NCBI GenBank assembly: GCA_023101725.1
Contig: JALJCO010007106.1
Location: 1 to 64,000, forward strand
Direction of reading: 5' to 3'
From: Atherinomorus stipes
Taxonomy: Eukaryota; Chordata; Actinopteri; Atheriniformes; Atherinidae
DNA: 64,000 nucleotides
Part shown: one piece after another, positions 36,479-47,150 of the stretch
Layout: every line of letters starts with the position of its first letter
Numbering within the stretch: the stretch's first letter is position 1
The notes under the pieces: model-generated
What the model was told of the DNA's origin: nothing
The model's database searches: none
Seen by the model: only the letters and a program-made list of their open reading frames with translations
Program-made: the position numbers and the translations under genes

Positions 36479-37346
36479 CGGAATAGTTCAACCACAAAAT
36501 GATTTAACTTTATTTTCCACTTACCCTCATGGTGAGCAAGACTCTGGAGCACTTTTTTAATATCTCAAATGCAGCCGGAGATCAGGACGACTTCTCGTTT
36601 CCGCCCAACTTTCATATAAAGGAGTTTGATTTTGCCCGAGCCAAAAAGGTCCATAAAAGTCCACAAAAACTTGTCAATATTCCTCCATACTGCTCGTCCA
36701 ATGTAATCCAAGTGTCTTGAGTGGGTAGCGTCCAGAATTTACTGGAAAATACGCCATTTAATATATTTTTAGAGCCTAAATAGAAGTACATCGCATCACG
36801 GAAGGCGCGGCAGATGAGATCGTGCGTTCTCTTTTTCTTTCTTTCTTTGTTTTAAATCAATAACCAACCCCTCTTGTGTTTGTCCCGATTTGTCTGCAGC
36901 TCTGTCACTCTAAGCACAATGTAAACAGAAAATTTCTTCTTCTACACTTGTATTATCGGCAAAGTAGGCTCTGAACGCCGAGGCTTCTGTAGTTTCGTGA
37001 ACGTGCATATGCGCGTCTCACGGAAGTAAGAAGAAGTACTAATTTTTAGGCTCTAAAAATATAGTACATGACGTGGTTTAGAGTAAATTCTGGACGCTAC
37101 CCACTCAGGACACTTGGATTACATTAGAGTTGCAGCATGGAGGAATATTGACAAGTTTTTGTGGACTTTAATGGACCTTTTTGGCTCGGGCACAATCGAA
37201 CTCCATTATATGAAAGTTGGGTGGAAACGAGAAGTCGTCCTGATCGCCGGCTGGATTTGAGATATTAAAAAAGTGCTCCAGAGTCTTGCTCACCATGAGG
37301 GTAAGTGGAAAATAAAGTTAAATCATTCTGTGGGTGAACTATTCCT
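36479..37346. mobile_element. Palindromic TTAA-target element, copy 2 (868 bp)
   Basis: Same family as 19551..20429. The flanks are TCAA (36475-36478, mutated TTAA) and TTAA (37347-37350). The tandem paralogue at about 40085-40100 reads ttctcTTAAtgtgag, the unoccupied site, against ttctcTCAA-element-TTAAtgtgag here. This proves both limits and the 4-bp target. Confidence 0.88.
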
Positions 37347-37557
37347 TTAATGTGAGTCTGAGGGTCCGTCTCCGAAGTCTGGAAGGTTTCTGTTGGACGA
37401 TTAAATCTTCAGATATTTTTCGATGAACAGACAGAAGTACTGACCTTGTCCACAGGACTTTTCACTGGTTTATATATAAATATTCATTAAAGGAACATCA
37501 GTTCCAGAGACTACATGAAGCTCAAACATCCTGAAACCTCTGTTTCACTTCTCTTAC

Positions 37558-37674
37558 CGTAAATCTGAAGGTCCAGCTCCATTACTGAAGTCTGCATAGA
37601 TTGGTAGTGATCGGTCACTTTTCATAGACAGACAGTCGGGTTCTGGAGTCTCTGTTCTTCTGTTGTACAAATGT
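37558..37674 (-). CDS. NLR gene A N-terminal repeat exon, copy 1
   Basis: 117 bp between acceptor TGTGTTTGCAG and donor GTAAGAGA. It encodes HLYNRRTETPEPDCLSMKSD then RSLPIYADFSNGAGPSDLR. The C-x-S-M-K-S-D-R-S core followed by F-S-x-G is the hallmark of the repeated N-terminal exons of teleost NLRC3-like proteins. It enters with one base and leaves with two, so exons of this type can be added or skipped without shifting the frame. Same protein as the copy at 40305..40421. Confidence 0.8.
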
Positions 37675-38369
37675 CTGCAAACACAAACATGTTGTCATTC
37701 ATTTCACATCAATCTGGGAGAAATTCTCTGATGAAAACCTGAAGAAGCTCTGAACACAAACTGCTGCAGAGAATCAGAAGCTTTCATGTTTGGATCAGTC
37801 CTCTTAGATCAGATTACAGCTTTTCTGACCCGTTTCCTCTACAGCAACTTTACACACAGATCAGGAACTCTGGAGGCTTCTGCTTCTGACCTCATGAGTT
37901 CCTCTGATTGGGCCTGATCAGGACGTTCTCTGTGAGATTAAACTGATCACATTTTAACTGATGAAGACGAGACAGAATGAAGAGTGGAACCAGTGATGAT
38001 GAGATGAAACCAGAAATCCCTTTTAGACAGATCAGGAACATTCATGGTTCTGATTTCATGATTTAAAATTCCTCTTTACTGGTCTACCTAAAAAACAGAC
38101 ACCTTCAGCTCAGGAATGAGGAGTTAATTCAACTTTAGGTTCAATCCACGGTGCAGAGATCCTGGTTTTGTCTGAAACTAAATACAGACGTCTCTGACCA
38201 GATCCTCTGCTGTCAGATCCGTCACTTGTACATGAACTAAAACAGATTTTAGAACCTGGATTACTGAGCAGGTTTTTCATTTCCAGCTCCAGTGTTTGAG
38301 TCTAGCATTTAGTTGCTATGGCAACAAGCTCAACTAAGATGCTGACCCCTTCATGAGTACTTCACTTAC

Positions 38370-38428
38370 TTTGTGTCTGAAGGTTCTGGTCCAGTCCTGA
38401 AGTCTGGAGGTCTGGTTGGGTCAGCCAA
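38370..38428 (-). pseudogene. Degenerate copy of the start exon (unit 1)
   Basis: Encodes LADPTRPPDFRTGPEPSDT with donor GTAAGTGA as in the start exon at 46435, but the ATG is now TTG, and the upstream half with its acceptor is replaced by a retroelement-tail repeat. Not usable as a start. Confidence 0.75.
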
Positions 38429-38621
38429 AACAAGCTTCTTCAATTCAATTAATTTAAGTTTCTGACTTAAACTCCTGTGATGGACTGGTGACCTGTCCAG
38501 GTCTACCTGCCTCTCACCTGTTAATATGCTGGGATAGACTCCAGCTTCCATGTGACATGAGTTTCTAATGAGAATAGAAAATGGATGGATGGAAGAACAC
38601 TAAAACTACTGTCACAGTCTC

Positions 38622-38951
38622 CATTTTTCTGGAAACTGCGGATCCAGGGAGGAATTCCCATCCTTGGGGATCCGTATGAGGGTGGGGGTGGGGTTCTCAA
38701 GTCTTTTCATGACCTTAAAGCTCGGTATCAGCTCCCACAGATGCTGGGGCGTAAACTCATTATTTCTCAGTGGAAGACCCCCTCTACACCATCTGCTACT
38801 CTTTGGTATCACCAACTGGGGAGACTGGCTGCATTGGAACGCCTTTCATACAGACTGCTGAATAAAGTGGAGAGCTTTCACCTGAAGTGGGACCTGAATC
38901 TTTCCAAAATACAAGAACCAACTTTAGGGTCAGCATGGGATGACCTAAAGA
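38622..38951 (+). pseudogene. L1-like LINE fragment with internal deletion
   Basis: Encodes SPFFWKLRIQGGIPILGD and KSFHDLKARYQLPQ, then directly MLGRKLIISQWKTPSTPS. The two parts are separated by about 874 bp in the longer copy at 41371..42690. They resemble the C-terminal domain of fish L1/Tx1-type ORF2. The deletion junction follows ctcccacag and has no GT-AG intron signs. Confidence 0.75.
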
Positions 38952-40013
38952 AAGGGATGTAACGATGTTGTCGATATCATGATATCGCAGTGGGTAAACT
39001 GCCACGAAATTGTCGTGGTCTTGTCATGGTATTAAACAGCGTGTCTCTTGAGACAAAACTCATAGTTTTCAGTCCGTTCTATGCATAGTGTAACATACTA
39101 AACTGCATAGACCATGATCCTTTGCTACCAGTGCGCTCTTTTGAGCCAATGGCAGCACACGTAGCCCTTGCGCACAGGAAAAACAAGGTGAAAGGCGGTC
39201 AGGTGAATACAGCATGGACATACATGAGGATGGAAACAGCTGTTATTCTCCACGAGAAGCGAGAACTTTGTTTCTGTTCTGGAGGCCGCAGGGACAAGAA
39301 GAAAGTTTGTTTAGGTCCGGTTATCCCTCCGTGAGAAGCTTCAGCCGTGACGCCGTGGAGATAGCCGTGTTTACTTGGTGAGTTTATGTTTAATGACGAA
39401 CTTGGTCCGGGGGGCGGCGGCAGCGGCTGTGCATGGGGTGATTTCCGTGTATTAAACGCCTCGGGTGTTGTAGGCACATTTTCGTATTTTTTCACCACCT
39501 CCATCAGCTGTTCATTAAAACTCTCCGTTTAACCTGCAGCAACGGGTGCAGAAGAGCATCTGATCAGCTGATTGTCAGCATCAGGGCGCCCCAAACATGT
39601 CCGCAAGGAGCCAGTAAAAGTTTAGGTGTCAGACATCTGACTGACCACTGACAGACAGACGGACTTATTTATTTCAAATTTATTGACTACTAAAGACGAG
39701 GCAGTTTCTTTGTGCCTGGATCTTTTTACTTAGTAAATGGGCTGTTTTAATGCCTGGTACCTAAGCTGTCTTCTCAATAAATATATGTTGGATTGTTACT
39801 TGAATTTCAGATTCAGCAAAGGTTTTTCAAGCAGGTCAAAATGTTACAACCTTGAATTTGACAATAAATATTGTAACAATGACTCATCAATGCATTTTAC
39901 ACCATCATTATTGTTATCGTAAGCCTCCCCACAATATCGAGGTAAACATCGTACCGTGAGGTTCATATCGAGATAATATCGTACCGTGAGATGTGGATAT
40001 CGTTACATCCCTA
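38952..40013. mobile_element. hAT-like element (1.06 kb)
   Basis: Ends AAGGGATGTAACGAT and ATCGTTACATCCCTA. No target duplication: the L1 3' region that follows in the sister copy is missing here, so insertion was joined with a flanking deletion. Subterminal cgatatc/gtaccgtgag repeats. No transposase. Confidence 0.75.
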
Positions 40014-40304
40014 ATGTTAATCATAAAAAAAAAACTGATGTCATAAATCAACTCTCAAAATTAAAGATTCTGAAAAAGTCTGGTTCAGTTCTCTTAATGT
40101 GAGTCTGAGGGTTCGTCTCTGAAGTCTGGAAGGTTTCTGTTGGACGATTAAATCTTCAGATATTTTTTGATGAACAGACAAAAGTACTGACCTTGTCCAC
40201 AGGACTTTTCACTGGTTTATATATAAATATTCATTAAAGGAACATCAGTTCCAGAGACTACATGAAGCTCAAACATCCTGAAACCTCTGTTTCACTTCTC
40301 TTAC

Positions 40305-40421
40305 CGTAAATCTGAAGGTCCAGCTCCATTACTGAAGTCTGCATAGATTGGTAGTGATCGGTCACTTTTCATAGACAGACAGTCGGGTTCTGGAGTCTCT
40401 GTTCTTCTGTTGTACAAATGT
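40305..40421 (-). CDS. NLR gene A N-terminal repeat exon, copy 2
   Basis: 117 bp, same splice sites, phase and encoded protein as 37558..37674 (core CLSMKSDRSLPIY). The identity shows a very recent tandem duplication or conversion. Confidence 0.8.
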
Positions 40422-41116
40422 CTGCAAACACAAACATGTTGTCATTCATTTCACATCAATCTGGGAGAAATTCTCTGATGAAAACCTGAAGAAGCTCTGA
40501 ACACAAACTGCTGCAGAGAATCAGAAGTTTTCATGTTTGGATCAGTCCTCTTAGATCAGATTACAGCTTTTCTGACCCGTTTCCTCTACAGCAACTTTAC
40601 ACACAGATCAGGAACTTTGGAGGTTTCTGAATCTGACCTTCTGAGTTCCTCTGATTGGGCCTGATCAGGACGTTCTCTGTGAGATTAAACTGATCACATT
40701 TTAACTGATGAAGACGAGACAGAATGAAGAGTGGAACCAGTGATGATGAGATGAAACCAGAAATCCCTTTTAGACAGATCAGGAACATTCATGGTTCTGA
40801 TTTCATGATTTAAAATTCCTCTTTACTGGTCTACCTAAAAAACAGACACCTTCAGCTCAGGAATGAGGAGTTAATTCAACTTTAGGTTCAATCCACGGTG
40901 CAGAGATCCTGGTTTTGTCTGAAACTAAATACAGACGTCTCTGACCAGGTCCTCTGCTGTCAGATCCGTCACTTTTACATGAACTAAAACAGATTTTAGA
41001 ACCTGGATAACTGAGCAGGTTTTTCATTTCCAGCTCCAGTGTTTGTGTCCAGCATTTAGTTGCTATGGCAACAAGCTCAACTAAGATGCTGACCCCTTCA
41101 TGAGCATTTCACTTAC

Positions 41117-41177
41117 TTTGTGTCTCTGAAGGTTCTGGTCCAGTTCTGAAGTCTGGAGGTCTGGATGGGTCAGCTAA
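41117..41177 (-). pseudogene. Degenerate copy of the start exon (unit 2)
   Basis: Like 38370..38428 but with two extra bases (gtgtctctgaagg) that shift the frame before the donor, and TTA in place of the start codon. Confidence 0.75.
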
Positions 41178-41370
41178 AACAAGCTTCTTCAATTCAATTA
41201 ATTTAAGTTTCTGACTTAAACTCCTGTGATGGACTGGTGACCTGTCCAGGTCTACCTGCCTCTCACCTGTTAATATGCTGGGATAGACTCCAGCTTCCAT
41301 GTGGCATGAGTTTCTAATGAGAATAGAAAATGGATGGATGGAAGAACACTAAAACTACTGTCACAGTCTC

Positions 41371-42690
41371 CATTTTTCTGGAAACTGCGGATCCAGGGAG
41401 GAATTCCCATCCTTGGGGATCCGTATGAGGGTGGGGGTGGGGTTCTCAAGTCTTTTCATGACCTTAAAGCTCGGTATCAGCTCCCACAGAGCCAGTTTTG
41501 GAAACATCTACAGCTCTGGCTTCCGATGCTCCAGATCTTTGAATACCACAGCACACCACCTCCAACTACAGATCTGGGCATGAAAAAGTTCCTCCTTTTT
41601 CTGTTAGAAGTGGTGCAGTGATAGTGCACTATTACTGCACTATCCCTGGCTTAACGATTTGTCCCGCGAATACGTCATCACGCACGGTGTCCAAACTTGG
41701 CGTGTGGAAACGTCCTTGTTCCGGGCGTTCATCTATGCTCTGCAATCATTTCCCTTGGGCACACAGGTGTTTCTCTGTGCGATTGAATTAGCAGACAAGT
41801 CACTGGTAAGTGGCTGGCAGTCAGCAGGCAGTCGGCAGAAAGGGAAACTTTTTCATGCCTGCATCTGTATAAGCTGTCTTACTTATATGAGGAAGGATTT
41901 TGGTGGAGTCCATAAAGCTTCTAAATACTATTCAATGCTCTTAAAAAGCACACACAAAGGGCTCCCACCCTAAGATCAGCTTGGGAAACTGACCTCAATA
42001 TGTCCTTTACAGATCAGGAATGGTCTATGATCCTACAGAATACTAAGAAAGTATCTAGAGAACTGAGAACAAGACTTGTTCAAATTATACTATTGCACAG
42101 AATTTACTGGTCACCACGTAGAATAGATCGGGCGAACCTCATTCAGGCTCCGGGATGCTGGAGATGCCAGACTGGGGTGGGCACACTGAGCCATATGATC
42201 TGGAACCCTCCTAAAATCCAGGATTTCTGGACTGAGGTCTATGAATTTACAACTCAGTTGTACAGCAGGACATCCTGTTCCTTACAAGGTTATTTATCTT
42301 AGGAGATCCATCCCGCCTTAAACATTTTTCATCAAATACTGCTGAATGGGTGCAGATTCCCTTGATGCTGGGGCGTAAACTCATTATTTCTCAGTGGAAG
42401 ACCCCCTCTACACCATCTGTTACTCTTTGGTATCACCAACTGGGGAGACTGGCTGCATTGGAACGCCTTTCATACAGACTGCTGAATAAAGTGGAGAGCT
42501 TTCACCTGAAGTGGGACCCGAATCTTTCCAAAATACAGGAACCAACCTAAAGGTCAGCATGGGATGAACTAAAGAGAGCCATGCAGTTTTTCGTTTAATT
42601 TATTTATTTTTTACACTGTTCTTGTTCTCTGTTTTTCTCTGTTCTACCACTGCTCTGTTATTGTACTGAAGCAATTTTGATCTGTGTCTG
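41371..42690 (+). pseudogene. L1-like LINE, longer fragment
   Basis: Pieces in order: WKLRIQGGIPILGDPYEGGG and SQFWKHLQLW; then YYSMLLKSTHKGLP; then a frame 42000..42302 with CWRCQTGVGTLSHMIWNPPK, the Cys/His region at the end of L1-type ORF2; then KLIISQWKTPSTPSVTLWYH and ALERLSYRLL, the extreme C-terminus. Broken by stops, frameshifts and an insert at about 41605-41890. An A/T-rich 3' tail follows near 42590-42680. Antisense to NLR gene A. Confidence 0.8.
41608..41804 (+). other. Exon-like open segment inserted in the L1 fragment
   Basis: Bounded by a pyrimidine tract with acceptor tttttctgttag and a strong donor gtaagtgg. The frame is open throughout: KWCSDSALLLHYPWLNDLSR, then YVITHGVQTWRVETSLFRAF and LGTQVFLCAIELADKSL. 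It has high CpG content compared with its surroundings and does not fit the L1 reading on either side. I do not recognise the protein. It could be a captured host exon or part of another transposon. Confidence 0.35.
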
Positions 42691-42698
42691 TAATGGAG

Positions 42699-43286
42699 TA
42701 GCCTGGTACACCAGCCTGACTAACGCCATGTATGAGATACACGGCAAGTCAGTCTGGGCTCCCTCCATTGGAGAATGATTCCACTTCGGTAAAAAATTGA
42801 TCGGACCAATCACAGCGCAGCAGTAGAATTATTAACAGATGAACGTTAAACTCCTCCGACGTCTCCACCGCTGTTTCTGCTCTGTTTTGGTGCGTAACTA
42901 ACAGCTTCCGGGTCATAGTCACATGACGTGCGACACAAACGCTTTCCCATATTAGTAGTTCAGCAATAAACAACACTGACATGTAACAGAGTATTTATGA
43001 TAATAAAACCAAACATTCTATGTTAATATACACAAGAAAACTACATTAAATAGAGAGAGAAAAACAACGTGTAAACGCTGACTTCCGGCATCGCCATAGC
43101 AACGTAGCAACAGAGTGCCGAGCTACGCCAGCTACAGTCACTTCTGATTGGTTCTCTACGGTTCACTTTCCTCCTGTTAGTCCCGCCTCTCGTCTCGCAT
43201 TGGACATCAGTCTCCAACGAAGGGAATCCAGACTGACTTGCCGTGTATCTCATACATGGCGTTAGTCAGGCTGGTGTACCAGGCTA
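42699..43286. mobile_element. Long-TIR element with 9-bp target duplication (588 bp)
   Basis: Ends TAGCCTGGTACACCAGCCTG and its complement; the inverted homology spans about 75 bp at each end. The flanks are gtaatggag on both sides (42690-42698, 43287-43295). Nine-base duplications with long inverted repeats point to MULE-like or Merlin-like elements. Non-autonomous. A partial relative lies at 26747..26880. Confidence 0.8.
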
Positions 43287-43403
43287 GTAATGGAGTGGGG
43301 TTTTGGGAAAACTTAATAAAATGTTAATCATGAAAAAACTACTGTCACAAATCAACTAATCTTAAGATTAAAGATTCTGAAAAGTCTGGTTAGTTCTCTC
43401 AGG

Positions 43404-45830
43404 GCGCATTCAGAAAACATAGTCCGCGAGTCTCGGTCCTTTTGGGGACTCGGTTCGTTTGGGGGCGGGGGGTGGTCTTCCGGACCGAGATCGCGTTCAC
43501 GTTGCACTCTTGGCAAACGAGCCAAGTGGGTCAAGAATGAGAATTTCAGGTGGCGCTGCTTTTGGATTCACCGTAGGCGAGGACAAGACGCACGTACAAG
43601 AAGGTTCTCTTTCATAGCATTCGTGTCGTGTCCTACTATGGGGAACGCCTCCTGCGTGACCTCATCAGAAGCTCAAATGTCATTACGCCAGCCCAGATTG
43701 GCTGGCCCAAGTGACGTCTATGTTAGGCGGGGCTCCACCTTCCCTCCTATATATAGGGCTGACATAGCGGCACAGTGTTGCCAGGTGTACGATAATTATC
43801 GCATTTGTACGATAATATGAACCTCTGTACGATGTACGATCAATAATCCTAAAAAAGGGGTAAATGTACGATAATTTGACCATTTCATATCAATGTGAAC
43901 ACAACTGTCGGCTGGTGATTTTTTTTTGTGAACCCTGAAGGCATCAGTTCCCATGTGACACATTACCAGCCAATCATGCTTTGCTGAGCGTGAGATGCGA
44001 GTGTCATCTATGTGTTGATTGGCTGAATGGTAGCTGCACCCGCCCCAGGAGACGCTCAGACAGGAAGGCGAGCGAGATTCAAAACCAAAACACGAAGCGA
44101 AGGAGGAGGACATATTAGTATAAATAATAAATGAGTAGAAACCGGATTGACTGATGGAGCGCGAGAAACGTGGCCACCATCTTGGATCGATCACAACTAA
44201 TAACTACCTCGGACGGACGATGCCAGAGCTGCACAGCGTTTTCTGCTGTAATCGGCGGAGCATCGAAAGCAGCAAACTGGGAGTTACTTTCCACAAGTAA
44301 GAATGAACGTCAATATGCATTGTATTTAGTGGTTAAAATATTTACCGGCCTGTAGCAATCTGTCTACCCGTGACATCATGCCCAGCTAGTCAGGCTCCCT
44401 CGCGTTTAGTGCTCACTGTTAAAGTTATGTCATGAAATTAAATCTATGAAACTTAATAAACCTACATACATACAGCTGTGTAGATTACAGCAGATATTAT
44501 GATGCTGCTGTAGAAACAAGCCTGGTGTGACTGGTTTTACACTGTTTGAGGGTATTTTACACAGAAAATAATTGCATCCAAGATATTTCTCATATTTCAT
44601 ACCCTCCATATATTTTCAATCACATCAAAATGATGTCCAAGCGATTTGTGTAAAATAAGACAATGTTTGTCCTCTCTACCAGGGTCATAGCTATACATCG
44701 CCTGGTTGACTGACTTCCCTGAAGGCCATAATCCACCAATCAATGGGAAGAGTTTCAAGTCTGGAGCGAGAGAGAGAGAAAAGTAACGAGGCGAGGAAAG
44801 AAAACTTAAATGTAGTGGTTTTTGGAGGATCTAAGGGAGAAAAACCTCATAAATAAAGAATTTAAGACAGGATATTCTGTAGATAGAAGGTAAAGATAGA
44901 ATATTTGTATATTATTACAATTGACAATTTATATTGTGGTTAATGTTGCTGATATTTTAGTGGCAACTTCTAGTCGTTTATTATTCTATGAGACTAACTT
45001 AACACAACTATGGGTCGTCGTTAACCCATTCTGTACGGTACTGACGCAGCGAAGTCACTACTGCCAGTGAGCGCTATTACACACTAGAGTGACAATCTTT
45101 CATGCATCTGTGGGGTTGTTATTTTACTTATGACGGGTGTACGATAATTTCCCTCAAAATACGATAATTTTGAGTCTCTGGTACGATAATTCTATATTTC
45201 CCACCTGGCAACACTGTAGCGGCAGTCGTCATTCAAAAACCTCTTCTCGCTTCTCACAGAATCCTGCAGACAACTGTACACTGGGAGCTAAGCTAAACTG
45301 TCCACCGAACGAGTGCACAACTCGGTCACTGGGCGCTTGTTCCCACCAGTGCAGTTGCTTGCTAGCTCGCGAAGGTTGGAATACTTTTGTCAGCTCACAC
45401 AGGTGCCAAGTAGCAATACTTCCACCATAAGGAATAGCAATATTTCACAGCACGAAGTGGCGACACTTTGCTTGCATCAGGTAGCAATACCAGGAGAATT
45501 AGCACCATCGTGTCCTACTTCTCACCGTACCACTAGTCAGAGAATAGCAATATTCCCTCTCCATCTCTCCCGCTTTCAGCTGTACAAGTTTTAAAGCAGT
45601 CGGAGTTGGCTAGCCCTGATAGCCCCATAGCTAACCATGGCTACAGCTATCAACCCCGGAGTAGGCGAGCAAGGTCCGAAAGCTTTACCCCTGCGGCAAT
45701 AAAATTTCCTCCTGGGACACTAACCCCGTGTATGCGACATGCCTGGGCTTGGCTCATGCCCAGGTTGCCGTAGCACCCACAGACGAGTGCATTCACTGTG
45801 CCGCATTCCCACGTAAGCTACTTTGCTCGA
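43404..45830 (+). mobile_element. Composite retroelement 5' fragment (DIRS- or Gypsy-like), interrupted
   Basis: It replaces the middle of NLR unit 3. A TATA-like tatatatagggc lies at 43748-43760. After a nested hAT the sequence runs through a 5' leader to an ATG at 45637 (MATAINPGVGEQGP). A shifted frame then contains CGNKISSWDTNPVYATCLGL and HAQVAVAPTDECIHCAAF, a CxxC...CLGLxHA...CxHC pattern seen in gag-like ORFs of DIRS/Gypsy elements in fish. The left 200 bp may be a separate repeat. Limits and class are uncertain. Confidence 0.4.
43773..45216. mobile_element. hAT-like element (1.44 kb) with TACGATAAT subterminal repeats
   Basis: Ends CAGTGTTGCCAGGTG and CACCTGGCAACACTG, flanked by the exact 8-bp duplication tagcggca (43765-43772, 45217-45224). 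The motif tacgataat occurs about four times near the left end and three or more times near the right end, as expected for transposase-binding repeats. The frame at 43796..44194 (minus) is open but not clearly transposase. Confidence 0.88.
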
Positions 45831-45834
45831 TTCC

Positions 45835-46537
45835 TGCTGCAGAGAATCAGAAGCTTTCATGTTTGGATCAGCCCTCTTAGATCAGATTACAGCTTTTCTG
45901 ACACGTTTCCTCTGCAGGAACTTTACACACAGACCAGGAACTCTGGAGGTTTCTGCTTCTGACCTTCCGAGTTCCTCTGATTGGGCCTGATCAGGACATT
46001 CTCTGTGAGATTAAACTGATCACATTTTAACTGATGAAGACGAGACAGAATGAAGAGTGGAACCAGTGATGATGAGATGAAACCAGAAATCCCTTTTAGA
46101 CAGATCAGGAACATTCATGATTCTGAATTCATGATTTAAAATTCCTCTTTACTGGTCTAACAAAAAAAACAGTTAGGCCCCTTCAGCTCAGGAATGAAGA
46201 ATTAATTCAACTTTAGGTTCAATCAGCGATGCAGAGATCCTGGTTTTGTCTGAAACTAAATACAGACGTCTCTGACCAGGTCCTCTGCTGTCAGATCCGT
46301 CACAATTACATGAACTAAAACAGATTTTAGAACCTGGATAACTGAGCAGGTTTCTCATTTCCAGCTCCAGTGTTAAGTTGCCATGGCAACAAGCTCAACT
46401 AAGATGCCGACCCCTTTATGAGTATTTCACTTACTTTGTGTCTGATGGTTCTGGTCCAGTCCTGAAGTCTGGAGGTCTGGATGGGTCAGCCATCACAGAC
46501 AGCTGGATCCTGCAGACTCTGCTCTGTCCTCGTCTTC
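45835..46537 (-). repeat. NLR N-terminal exon unit 3 (partial, with intact start exon)
   Basis: Matches units 1 and 2 from ctgctgcagagaatcagaag onward. The segment with the N-terminal repeat exon has been lost at the retroelement insertion (left part of the unit remains at about 43330-43403). It alone keeps the full start exon with its acceptor. Confidence 0.8.
46435..46537 (-). CDS. Start exon of NLR gene A
   Basis: Acceptor TTCATCTCTCAG, donor GTAAGTGA. ATG at 46493 in the context GTGATGG (G at -3 and +4) opens MADPSRPPDFRTGPEPSDT; the last two bases AA pair with the next exon's first A to give Lys. Read with the phase used by the other exons the upstream part hits a stop, so this is likely a 5' UTR/initiation exon rather than an internal one; the acceptor implies another untranslated exon upstream. 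No promoter recognised. Confidence 0.65.
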
Positions 46538-46539
46538 CT

Positions 46540-47150
46540 GAGAGATGAAGCAGAAACACTCAGAACTAAAGAGACAAAACAAACAGGTCTGTTCAGGTCT
46601 AACACCCAAACACAAACCCATTTCTGACCTCCTGCTTCCTTTCTGTTTCTTCAGGCTTTGTCAGAAATCAGATGTAATTTGTTTCCTCAGAGCTTCAGAC
46701 TGAGTTTGTGATGACAGAGAAACATCTGGATCAGCAGTTTGTATCTCAGCTGAGTTTCTGCTGCAGTGACATTGTCCAACATAACAGAAGTCAGGAGGAA
46801 AAAACCTAAACTTGGAGCTGGAACCAAATGATCCTCAGAATCCTTCTGAACATCAGGGGCATATTCCAAATAGGAGGCTTAACAAATGCTGCAACTAAGC
46901 CTGAGCTCTGACTCGCTAAATCCACTGAAAACTTTTGTAGTCAGTCGAGGTGCAGCAGGGTCATTACAAAAAAATAAACCAAAAAAAGTTGCATAACTAA
47001 TACGATATACCGATATGTGTAAATATCATATCCCTCTTATGTAATATCATATTGCGATATCAGTATATCGCACAGCCCCAATATATGGTACATATTTATA
47101 TTATACAATTCATTATCACTATTGCAGTACTTGGATAAATGAAAGAAATG
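46540..47150. other. Region upstream of NLR gene A
   Basis: No gene seen. The segment near 46985-47080 (cgatataccgatatg to tatcgcacagcccc) looks like one end of a hAT-type element. Confidence 0.4.

Larger units (their letters stand above)
37351..38600 (-). repeat. NLR N-terminal exon unit 1 (tandem copy)
   Basis: About 1.25 kb nearly identical to 40093..41345, holding one N-terminal repeat exon and one start-less copy of the first exon. A third, partial copy is at 45835..46537. The units are followed by L1-like fragments, so exon block and LINE were amplified together. Confidence 0.85.
40093..41345 (-). repeat. NLR N-terminal exon unit 2 (tandem copy)
   Basis: Second copy of the unit at 37351..38600, nearly identical over its whole length. 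It retains the empty TTAA site of the palindromic element present in unit 1. Confidence 0.85.
12000..46493 (-). pseudogene. NLR gene A: NLRC3-like FISNA-NACHT-LRR gene, probably a pseudogene
   Basis: Model on the minus strand, 5' to 3': start exon 46493..46435, N-terminal repeats 40421..40305 and 37674..37558, RING 33444..33212, FISNA-NACHT 32708..30919, LRR 22728..22555, LRR 14045..13872, LRR 13046..12872, terminal 12018..12000. Every junction has an AG acceptor and GT donor. Phases chain: the start, N-repeat, NACHT and LRR exons end after codon base 2, and the following exon begins with one completing base. RING ends after base 1 and NACHT begins with two. In the family, such proteins are cytosolic NTPase sensors of innate immunity. 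A 1-bp insertion near 31474 and another in the LRR exon at 12872..13046 break the frame. Introns of up to about 8 kb are filled with transposons. Whether all exons belong to one transcript is inferred from order, strand and phase; RNA is needed. Confidence 0.7.
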
